Below, one piece after another: positions 56,047 to 64,000 of a DNA stretch of 64,000 nucleotides. The translations under genes and the position numbers were made by a program. The DNA lies in assembly GCA_963556695.1 (NCBI GenBank), contig CAUWAG010000004.1, forward strand, positions 4,154,001 through 4,218,000, read 5' to 3'. Below the pieces are notes generated by a model, which saw only the letters and a program-made list of their open reading frames with translations, was not told where the DNA came from and made no database searches. This DNA is from Anthostomella pinea. Taxonomy: Eukaryota; Ascomycota; Sordariomycetes; Xylariales; Xylariaceae. Position 1 is the stretch's first letter. Each line of letters opens with the position of its first letter.

Positions 56047-57260
56047 ATGTCCACCCACAAGACGTACATAGTCGAGCACCTCGACCCGGAGCTGGGCCCA
56101 TGGTCCGAACTCGAGTACCTCACCATTGCCCGGGAAACCCACCGCGCCGGCGGCGTCTTCTGCCTGTCGTCGCTGCCGCCCGACTTCAAGGTCCCGGACC
56201 GCCTGGCTGCCGAGCCGGCCTTCGAGGCGGAGACCCGCGGCGTCGAGGAGATGTACCCCACGGCTGGCGGGGAGGGTGCGGGCGCGGGCGCGAAGGGGGA
56301 GAAGGGCCGTGTGTGTTTGCTTGATCCACAGGCGGAGAAGGATTTGAGTCCTGAGGACAGGGGGGAGTTTGATGTCTTCCTTTTTGGAGGCATCCTCGGT
56401 GAGTGCAACTCTCTTTTGGTTGTAGTTAGGGAGTGGGTATGGGTAGGTCGGGCGGACATGGACATGGACATTACGGTGTTGTTCAAGCCCTGGAGGGTGT
56501 GTCGAAAAGGGCTAGAGCACATGGAACGAGCTTGAACGGAGAGTATGGCTAACTGCGTTGACGATTTCTAGGTGACGATCCGCCACGGGGTACGTAACAC
56601 CCAATACTCTTGAAGCTCTTCTCTTTTTTCATGTTCTGGAGTCTTGAAGCAGGCGAAGATGACTAACCGTGAGAAGATCGCACGGGCGAGCTCCGCAAGA
56701 AGGGCTTCGCAGGCCGCCGGCTGGGCCCCGTACAGATGACGACTGACACGGCAGTTCGCGTTACACGGATGGTCGTTGAGGAACAGTGTGAGTATCCCCC
56801 TTTACTCTCTATCATGTACCAATACCTCAATATCTTCCACTCTCTGCCCCAGCCCCGTTCCCTTATGCCGCAAGGACCCAAGAAATCAGGACAACGACCT
56901 GAAATTGGGCGTCGGACTGCGGATTCGCTTTCTACTCTGCTGAGTGGAAAATTACGCCGACTGCTAACAACCTATACACAGTCACGCTGGATACAGTGCC
57001 GTACCTGGACTTCCCGGAGCTCAAGTTCAACGAGCACGAGAGCTCGCAGATGCCGTTTCGGTACGTGAAGAGCCCTGATGAACAGCCGGTCATGCCCGAG
57101 GTAAGTCCCTTTTCCTCTGATCAACTTTCCCTAGAGCCCCGTCCTTTTCGTCTCTGGTCCCCATTGCTGCTGGAATTGGCGGTGGCTTACTCGTGATGGG
57201 CAGGGTATGGTGAACTTGATCAAGAAGGACGCCGATAAAAGCATTGACGATCTCTTCTGA
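56047..57260 (+). CDS. SFM1: SPOUT-type protein arginine methyltransferase SFM1
   Basis: Five exons (56047-56398, 56572-56589, 56677-56787, 56982-57100, 57204-57260) give 218 residues. Exon 2 is an 18-nt micro-exon encoding DDPPR, and all phases agree. The family pattern is YIVEHLDPELGPWSELEY, FLFGGILGDDPPRDRTGELR, RRLGPVQMTTDTAVRVTRMV, and TLDTVPYLDFPEL with the C-terminal KKDADKSIDDLF. The GGILGDDPPRDRT loop is part of the SAM-binding trefoil knot. In yeast, Sfm1 methylates an arginine of ribosomal protein Rps3. The residue ~75-90 Gly/Ala insert is local low complexity. Confidence 0.92.
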
Positions 57261-57591
57261 GCCGGGTCTACATCCTGGACTTGGGGACTATAGGGTAGAG
57301 GAATGGAGCTGCCACCAAGAAGTCTCAACAAAAGATGTGGCAGCTTCTGTCAGCCTTCTCCGCATGATTTTACTCGTTGCTCTACATTGCATCCCTCCGC
57401 TTTGACAGGGCAGAGAGGCTATATTCATCCGAGCTCAAGTTGCTCGAGCAAGTATTTTACGAGTGAAGGTCCTGTGAGCAGAGTATGTGTCTTCGTAACA
57501 GTTTCATTGCAATGTCTTCATGTGCCATTGCACCAAGGACTACCTGTAGTTCATTTCCAGGCGTGATCGCTTCACGGGATGCCTTCCGATG
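57261..57591. other. short intergenic between convergent genes
   Basis: This holds the 3' UTRs of SFM1 and the TFIIIC subunit. No gene was seen. Confidence 0.5.
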
Positions 57592-58892
57592 TTAGTCCTC
57601 ATCTATATCCATCTCCGCAATATCCTCGCGATCTTCTCCTTGATCATCCTCGGACATGTGATCTTCGGATCCAGATCCTAGGACGTCTTCATCTTCCACC
57701 CCGTCCTCATCCTCTTCCATCAAATCGTGTAGCGGCCTTGGTGCATTGTTCTCTTCATCGTCATCAGCAAGCTCGCTCCATTGCGAGGGAGTTGGCGTTG
57801 AGACGGACTCGCTTGCCACCTGTGAAGGCGCACCCGACGAGGCAGCTGATTCGGCACCCAGCGAAGCTTCTCGCAACAGATGAAGGGGAGCTCCTCGCGT
57901 TCTGCCACGACCAGCTACCCTCGGGCGGCCTCTGCGTCCCCGACGGCCACCAGTTCGCCGGTAGCTTCCCACTTTGGTACGAGCAGTGCGCTTGTCCGCA
58001 TGCTTAGCAAGCAACGTAACCTCGTCTGTCTCGCCTTTGCGTTTCTTCAGTGCCATCAAGTTGGCGAGGAAAACGCCCTGACCGAGTCGTTCTTTGTTAG
58101 CTCCCTTGTCAGGTACTGGTACGATGTCTCTCGAAGGAATGTTATCGTCATCGAAGCCTCCTTGGTGGCCACGCAAGTCGTCCTTGGGCTTTAGTTGCTG
58201 TTCCCTGACGGTAACGCGCGCGCAGCTTGCGGCAAGTAGGTCGACATCGTTATCCAGGTGTCGAAGCACTGGAAAGGGTTCGTTGTCGTCATGTCGGGTC
58301 ATGAGGAGTTCAGTGGTCACGTTCTCGCTCCATTGACCGGCATACACCCGACCCTTGTAGGAGACGATGGGGTTGGTGGTATGAAGATCCAGAATTTGGA
58401 CTTTGTGCGCATCCTCGCCCTTCTCTGCCGAAACCTCGGGTCCTGAAGATTGCGTTCCCTTGCCAAGTCGGGCTTCTCCTTGCTGCTCGTCGTCATCGTC
58501 TTGCTCGGCATCAGAGTTGACAGCACTACTGGCAGCGCTGTTGCTAGCACTCTGATCGGCGCTCTTCCGCTTGTTTAAGAAGGGCTCAGCGTTTTTGGCA
58601 CCTTCCCATTCACCACGGCCACAATGGATCTTGCTAGTATCCGGAGCTTTGAAGTCTGATTTGGAAAGGTCCAAGGTCACGTAGAAGGTCTGGCGAACAG
58701 TTAGTCGACCCAGCCACTTCACTTGCCCATGAGATAACATACCTCTGTCTCGGTGGTGGAGTACTCATACTCCCAGTCTGATTCATCGTCGTCGGCGGGT
58801 TTAGCTACCAGTGGGTGTGAGGTCGCGGTCGCAGGAAGAAGGGTGTGATTAGTTGTCTGAGGGCCAGCCTCCACCATGCCAATACTAGCCAT
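57592..58892 (-). CDS. TFIIIC subunit of the tau55/TFIIIC6 type
   Basis: Two exons (58892-58743, 58689-57592) give 415 residues; the 53-nt intron has a GTATGT donor. The junction creates EYEYSTTETE-TFYVTLDLS, the hallmark of the TFIIIC_sub6 (tau55-related) domain. The same domain continues with ILDLHTTNPIVSYKGRVYAG and QWSENVTTELLMT. The second half is disordered: basic RRGRRGRPR patches and a strongly acidic C-terminus (EEDEDGVEDEDVLG). It should be part of the RNA polymerase III assembly factor TFIIIC in the nucleus. Frames on the opposite strand are shadows. Confidence 0.85.
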
Positions 58893-59170
58893 CTGGACGA
58901 AAGGAGATGAGCTTCATGCAGACTGTTTCGGAGCAGCTCATTGACAAGTTGATCGCCGACTGTGAATAATGCAGTGAAGCCCTAGATGCGCCGTGCACTC
59001 TGGCTCTAGAGTCGTTGTCGGTACCTAGGTGAAAGAGCAAGCACATGCACATGCGTCACAAATATTGGAGCATCAATTCAAGGTGATTACCTCTTTCGGC
59101 ACAACAGAGGGCGGTCAACCGCGGCATTGCACGCTACCTGTAATTTCTTGGTCCTTGGAGGGGCACTGCA

Positions 59171-59210
59171 GTGCTCAGTGTCAGTGCTCAGTGTCAGTGC
59201 TCAGTGCTCA
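59171..59210. repeat. GTGCTCAGTGTCA tandem repeat
   Basis: Two full 13-bp units (59171-59183, 59184-59196) are followed by two shortened GTGCTCA units. It sits ~250 bp upstream of HIS7. A regulatory role is not shown. Confidence 0.85.
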
Positions 59211-59311
59211 CTGCCCCTCGTCAGTCATCACCGAAAAAACCCTGGCAGCCTGGGACCCCGCCACGAGCACCTTGCCTTGGAAGTTGGTAGGTACCTCCTA
59301 CCCACTGCGGT

Positions 59312-59318
59312 TGACTCA
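59312..59318 (+). promoter_or_regulatory. TGACTCA, CPC-1/Gcn4-type cross-pathway control site
   Basis: This is a perfect TGACTCA palindromic core 139 bp upstream of the HIS7 ATG. Gcn4 and its fungal orthologues CPC-1/CpcA bind this heptamer in amino-acid biosynthesis promoters, HIS7 included. The match is exact; binding is inference. Confidence 0.65.
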
Positions 59319-59456
59319 CTCAAGTCTGCATCCAATTCGAGCTCACTTCGCGATTACTACGAGCCCCCGATCCTCGAACTGCTCCTTTCCCCGACGGCGT
59401 ACCTCGCCACGATTTCTCCATAATACGCTAGACGACTGATCCCCTGTGTTGCTACT

Positions 59457-61088
59457 ATGCCGAAAGTCCACCTCCTCGACTATGTCGCCGGCAACGTGCG
59501 GTCCCTCGTCAACGCGATAGAGAAATCAGGGTATACCGTAGAATGGGTCAGAACACCAGACGAGGTCGCCAACGCAGAGAAGCTTATCCTGCCGGGCGTG
59601 GGGCACTTCGGTCACTGCATGAGCCAACTGGCCTCCGCGGGCTACCTACCAGCCGTAAGAGCGCATATTGATGCCGGTAAGCCTTTCATGGCGATATGTG
59701 TTGGCATACAGGCCCTGTTCGAGGGCTCTTCAGAGGATCCGGGTGTGCCCGGACTGGGGCTTATAAAAGGGGAACTGGACCGGTTCAACGATGCAAAGAA
59801 GTCGGTTCCGCACATTGGCTGGAACAACGCCAATGCCTCGAGCAAGAGCTTGTATGACCTGCGGCCCGAAAGCAAATACTACTACGTACACTCCTACAAA
59901 TACCCGTACGTCGAGGGAGAGCTGGAGAGCCAGGGGTGGACCGTGGCGACGGGCACATACGGTGACGAAGTCTTCGTCGGCGCTGTGGCGAAGGACAACA
60001 TACTGGCCACGCAATTCCATCCCGAGAAGAGCGGCGTGGCGGGCCTGAGGCTTTTAAGATCCTTCCTCACCGGCGACGGCAGGACCACATTAGGACAACA
60101 GACACGCGGGCCTGCGCCCACGGGTAATCTCACGAGGCGAGTCATCGCTTGTCTCGACGTGCGGACGAACGACCAGGGCGACTTGGTCGTAACCAAGGGC
60201 GACCAATACGATGTGCGGGAGAAGGGCAGCGACCGCGAAGTGCGGAACCTGGGCAAGCCGGTCGAGATGGCCAAGAAGTACTACGAGCAGGGCGCCGACG
60301 AGGTGACTTTCCTCAACATCACCAGCTTCCGCGACTGTCCCCTGGCGGACCTACCGATGCTGGAAATCCTGCGGAGGACGTCGGAGACGGTCTTCGTGCC
60401 GCTGACGATCGGGGGCGGCATCCGCAACACGGTCGACACGGACGGAACCAAGGTGGGCGCGCTCGAGATCGCCACCATGTACTTCAAGAGCGGCGCCGAC
60501 AAGGTGTCGATCGGGTCCGATGCCGTGCTGGCCGCCGAGGAGTACTACGGCGCGGGGCGCAAGCTCTTCGGCAACACGGCCATCGAACAGATCTCGCGCG
60601 CCTACGGGAACCAGGCCGTCGTCGTCAGCGTCGACCCCAAGCGCGTGTACGTGCCCAAGGCCGCCGCGACACGCCACAACACGATACCGACCTCCTTCCC
60701 CGGGCCCAAGGGGGAGGAGTATTGCTGGTACGCGTGCACCATCAAGGGCGGGCGCGAGACGCGTGACATGGACGTCGTGGAGCTGGCGCAGGCGGTCGAG
60801 GCTATGGGCGCCGGCGAGATCCTGCTCAACTGCATCGACCGCGACGGCACCAGCAGCGGCTTCGACCTCGAGCTCGTGCGCCAGGTCAAGGCCGCCGTGC
60901 GCATACCCGTCATCGCGTCCAGCGGCGCCGGCAACCCGGCACACTTCGAGGATGTCTTCCGCAAGACCACGACGGATGCCGCGCTCGGGGCCGGCATCTT
61001 CCACCGGGGCGAGTACACTGTACAACAGGTCAAGGACCACCTAGCCGAGAAAGGATTGGAGGTGCGCAAGTACGAGGGGCATCTATGA
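59457..61088 (+). CDS. HIS7: imidazole glycerol phosphate synthase, fused glutaminase-cyclase (HisHF)
   Basis: This is one exon of 543 residues. The N-terminal glutaminase has [20 protein letters not shown], the nucleophile Cys81 in [13 protein letters not shown], and the His188/Glu190 pair in [10 protein letters not shown]. The HisF barrel starts near residue 225 with [10 protein letters not shown] (Asp234), followed by [32 protein letters not shown], and [10 protein letters not shown] with the second catalytic Asp. It converts PRFAR and glutamine into IGP and AICAR, linking histidine and purine synthesis. The length matches yeast His7. Confidence 0.97.
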   Translation: MPKVHLLDYVAGNVRSLVNAIEKSGYTVEWVRTPDEVANAEKLILPGVGHFGHCMSQLASAGYLPAVRAHIDAGKPFMAICVGIQALFEGSSEDPGVPGLGLIKGELDRFNDAKKSVPHIGWNNANASSKSLYDLRPESKYYYVHSYKYPYVEGELESQGWTVATGTYGDEVFVGAVAKDNILATQFHPEKSGVAGLRLLRSFLTGDGRTTLGQQTRGPAPTGNLTRRVIACLDVRTNDQGDLVVTKGDQYDVREKGSDREVRNLGKPVEMAKKYYEQGADEVTFLNITSFRDCPLADLPMLEILRRTSETVFVPLTIGGGIRNTVDTDGTKVGALEIATMYFKSGADKVSIGSDAVLAAEEYYGAGRKLFGNTAIEQISRAYGNQAVVVSVDPKRVYVPKAAATRHNTIPTSFPGPKGEEYCWYACTIKGGRETRDMDVVELAQAVEAMGAGEILLNCIDRDGTSSGFDLELVRQVKAAVRIPVIASSGAGNPAHFEDVFRKTTTDAALGAGIFHRGEYTVQQVKDHLAEKGLEVRKYEGHL

Positions 61089-61590
61089 ACGATGAGGTGA
61101 ACGACGAACAAGTAAATAGGTAGGGCATTGATGTCTCGTACATCTTAGCTATACCGCATGGTCGGTCATTTTCGGTGGTGAGCACAGGTTTAGATTCAAT
61201 CCTTTCAAGGTAGAGAGAGGCCTTAAGGCGGTAGACAATGATACCATAGAAATCAAACGTGTTGTAATGACAGGGGAATATTTCATTTTCACTGCTTTGG
61301 CAGCTTCCTATGGACCGACCTATGTAGTAAGCACGTGATGTCAAGAGAGAGACTCAAACCCATCCAGATCTGCGAATTGCGATGCCATGCAGCCCAACGC
61401 GGAAGAAACGAGCCACCGTGCAATGCAATGTAGTGCGCTGGGACCGAAAGTAAAGCAAACATGGCCATGCGCCTTATAACTCCGAAATGCAGGAAGCCCA
61501 ACAGTGAATATAATGGGTAGGGTCCTGCTACCATGCAAGCTCGAAACTGGTGTCGAGAATGTTGCGAAGACTCTGGAGAAAAGGCGTAGA
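61089..61590. other. intergenic between convergent HIS7 and antizyme
   Basis: This holds 3' UTR sequences. No gene was seen. Confidence 0.5.
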
Positions 61591-62578
61591 TTAGACCTCC
61601 ATGCTCATGAAGAGCCACTTGTCACTGGTGACGTCGACGTCTTTGGCCCAGTGATCCAGAGTCGTGAGCTCGAAACCAACCCATTGTAGACTCCTCATCA
61701 ATGCCTTCGCGTAATCGTCAGGCATCAAGCGGTCCATGCAGATGACAACGTGAGAGCATCCCAACGGAACATCAGTCAGCTCGATCAGGGCAATGAGTCT
61801 GTGGTAGGTCAGCGTGGCACAAGGGAAAGAAGGTCAGAGGAGGGCAGCAACATACGCTTGCTTCAAGTCGCGGCCGACGAGTCCACCATCGAAGAATGCA
61901 AATAGGGACTTCTCGTCGCCGTCCTCGGCCACGAAAGCCCGGAAGCTTGCACCCCCCGCGTAATCCCAGAACTCCATCCATCCCTTGATACGTCCAGTAC
62001 AGCCGAGATCAAGACTGCTGGTGGAGGAATACGACGACGGAGGCGTGGGATAGTCGTCGGGCGACGTGAGCGCACAGTTAACACCAGTCAGGAAGGAGGC
62101 ATTACCGGCCATGTTCCGCTCACCCTGGAACACGGCTTTCATAGTCTCGCAGAAGAATCTCTCACATTCTTCCCTGATCTGAAATGTTGCCCCCCCTCGG
62201 CGGCTGCTGCGGCTCATTATGGCATTGCTGCTGGTCGTCGTCGAGCTGCGCTTCTTGGGCTTGGGCTGCAGAGCGAGCTCGTTGGACGAGGTGAAGGCCG
62301 CGAGAGGGGGACTTGACGGAGGGGATGGTAGGCCTGAGATAGGGACCTCAGGAATACCACTCGGCCCCTGCGCTCGGATTAGTGTCGTGACACTGAAGGG
62401 GGAAGGTGGAATGTCTGAGACTTGACTTACCTGCAGCCCGGGTAGTGCAGTAGTGGAGACCCTTCAACGAGGCCGAAGGGCTGACGATGTAGCAACTGGC
62501 GAGGACATTGACCTGAGGGGCCATCGCCTCGCCGTAATTACTACTACTCGAATTGGTATTGTTTTTCATTGGCGCCAT
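61591..62578 (-). CDS. OAZ1: ornithine decarboxylase antizyme, made by +1 frameshift
   Basis: The reading is 62578-62431, splice, 62367-62351, a +1 shift that skips base 62350, then 62349-61856, splice, 61798-61591: 288 residues. The short first frame (MAPMKNNTN ... AEWYS) ends at TGA 62350-62348 directly after TCC. The second frame encodes the antizyme core: AFVAEDGDEKSLFAFFDGGL, then across the second intron LIALIELTDVPLGCSHVVIC, LMPDDYAKALMRSLQWVGFE and KWLFMSMEV at the end. Antizyme binds ornithine decarboxylase, sends it to the proteasome and blocks polyamine uptake. Polyamines stimulate the frameshift, which closes the feedback loop. An ordinary gene finder would split or truncate this gene. 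Confidence 0.9.
62348..62353 (-). promoter_or_regulatory. +1 programmed ribosomal frameshift site (TCC TGA)
   Basis: The first frame reads GAG TGG TAT TCC TGA. Shifting by one base at TCC makes the next codon GAG and opens the 234-codon antizyme frame. UCC-UGA is the classic antizyme shift site. It lies 17 nt after the first splice junction. Confidence 0.85.
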
Positions 62579-64000
62579 TTCTGCTGGTGGGATCCAGGGC
62601 TGTCTCTAGAGAGGGGAGTCGAGAGAGATGGTCGGTTGGAGGCCGGACAGAGTTGTCGTCGTGAAGCGGGCGGATAATGGATGGCTGGTGTTGGGATTGG
62701 CGGATGTGGTTGGTAGCGTCGCTCGAGTGGGTGGTGAATATGGTGATCTTTTGCTGTGTCTGCGGTGCGGGATGTAGATAGTATGTTGGTTGTTTCTTTG
62801 TGAGACGGGGGCGGAGGCGAAGAAGTGTCGAGCTCGCGGTCAAATACCTGTGGAAAAGAAGAACGGGGGCTCGGATTATTAAAGTTATTATGGAAACGGC
62901 CAGTCCCCAAAAATGAAATTGGAAGGCTGCATTAAGTACTGAGGCCAATCAGAGTGCTTCGTTGCACCATTCTACCCCGCACGTTCATCACGTGCGTTCT
63001 CATTCGCAGAAAGTCAGAGACAATCGGGTCCAATTGGAACCAATCCCACCAAAGGAGCAAAAGGCGGTGGGTCTAGTTGGGTCTTGATTGTAGGCATTTG
63101 ATTCCCGGCCGTCCTTGGCTTCCTTTCTTTCATCCTTAATGCCTTCAAGTGTTGCCCACGCTGACGACAAGGTGCCACTGTCACTGAAAGTCTGCTGGCT
63201 GACTTGGCCCACCTATGATTACGTGTACTCTCGGTTCGTTGTCGTGTGTTGAATTGAAGGTCGAGAAGACCTGCTATCAACATGAATGTAAGGAAGATTA
63301 CCAAGTGTACGACCCGTCGCAGTCTAATAACGTCAATTTCCTCACGGTTAGTCTTTGCCTAGGAAATACCAGATTCGACCGAATCAGCGAACGCAATCTG
63401 GCATACGTGGAGTTAGCGTCAGCTTATCAGCATCAAACTGACTGTTGTCTAGCAATCCGTCTTTCTCACCACATACTTCCAGGCCCCCAAGTGTGTTTTT
63501 GGAGCAAGCTTGATGTAACCTTTACAGCATGATCTCTTTACTCATCAACCAACCCTCAGAGCAATAATTTGCAATGACTCGCCAACCATCCGACGCTCCC
63601 CGGAAAGCTCGGGTTGGATTTGGATTGGGCCTTTGGTGTCCATCGTGGCCGATATGCCCACCATCCTTTCTTCATCCTGACAGCGACAGTCTGCCCCTCC
63701 ATCCGTGGCAGCCGTGGCCCGTGGATAATGCATGTGCCAAGTCCTGCAGGTCTGACCCGGGGGCCTAGGATGGTGATAGCGATAAAGCTTGCCCCCGGGT
63801 TTGGGCACTGGGGCCCGTTGTCTACAAAGTAGCGTCTAGCGATAAGAGCTGCGGATAGTGCGCCTTTCGACAGCATGATGCGATGGCGGGTGTGCGGGTG
63901 ATGTACTGCAGGGTGCCGGGAACACCTCCGAATAGGTAGAACTGATGAACCTTACCTTGCCAGGTCAGATCACCCGCTGGGCCCCGGGGTATAACCACGT
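62579..64000. other. intergenic to window end, no gene supported
   Basis: This holds the promoter and leader of the antizyme gene. The rest has only short overlapping frames without motifs. A gene continuing beyond base 64000 cannot be judged. Confidence 0.5.

Larger units (their letters stand above)
58893..59456. promoter_or_regulatory. divergent promoter region: TFIIIC subunit / HIS7
   Basis: 564 bp lie between the start codons. It contains a GTGCTCAGTGTCA tandem repeat (59171-59210) and a TGACTCA site at 59312-59318, each listed separately. Confidence 0.6.

Noticed and set aside
60149..61044. Arg-rich frames overlapping HIS7
   Set aside because: They are GC-rich shadows of the HisF domain.
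1..64000. CRISPR arrays, operons, bacterial ribosome binding sites
   Set aside because: None were seen, and the spliced genes show the DNA is eukaryotic.

Overview
The window is a stretch of chromosome from a filamentous ascomycete (Pezizomycotina, most likely a Sordariomycete). The evidence is short spliceosomal introns of about 50-75 nt with GTAAGT-like donors and CTAAC/CTGAC branch sites, fungal-only families (fungal rhodopsin/SAT4, Zn2Cys6 regulator, IEC3, Igo1, fused HIS7), and AT-rich or mutated transposon relics. All coordinates and splice junctions were worked out by eye from reading frames and conserved motifs. No transcript data were available.

Layout: 1-1.4 kb, a decayed pogo/Fot1-type transposase. 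1.6-2.7 kb, a small membrane protein with an in-frame 78-bp duplication (-). 3.6-4.8 kb, a low-complexity protein with 11-residue repeats (-). 8.0-10.9 kb, a processive family-2 glycosyltransferase (+). 11.9-13.7 kb, an F-box-like Cys-rich protein with a minisatellite in an intron (+). 14.1-14.8 kb, mitoribosomal protein mL58/MRPL20 (-). 17.1-18.2 kb, a Ser/Pro-rich protein (+). 21.6-25.4 kb, a PH-C2-RasGAP protein (+). 26.6-27.8 kb, cyclophilin-40 (-). 30.1-32.1 kb, a sugar transporter containing a twin intron (+). 32.7-33.2 kb, a MITE.

From 33 to 49 kb lies an accessory block between the MITE and an AT-rich relic at 49.3-49.7 kb. It holds a rhodopsin-domain protein (-), a broken P450 (+), a type-B carboxylesterase (-), a Zn2Cys6 regulator (+), a class-III aminotransferase (-), an allantoate-permease-like MFS transporter (+) and a short-chain dehydrogenase with a premature stop (+). 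Three gene pairs in it are divergent, and the regulator, aminotransferase and permease look like a small catabolic or metabolite cluster.

The right part is core housekeeping: Igo1/endosulfine (+), MYG1 exonuclease (-), INO80 subunit IEC3 (+), SFM1 methyltransferase (+), a TFIIIC tau55-like subunit (-), HIS7 with a CPC-1/Gcn4-type site upstream (+), and ornithine decarboxylase antizyme (-), which needs a programmed +1 frameshift at TCC-TGA.

The most notable observations are the [D1,2] twin intron in the sugar transporter (only this model keeps the frame and the conserved proline), the antizyme recoding site, the MITE with 48-bp inverted ends, and the P450 and dehydrogenase lesions inside the TE-flanked accessory block.
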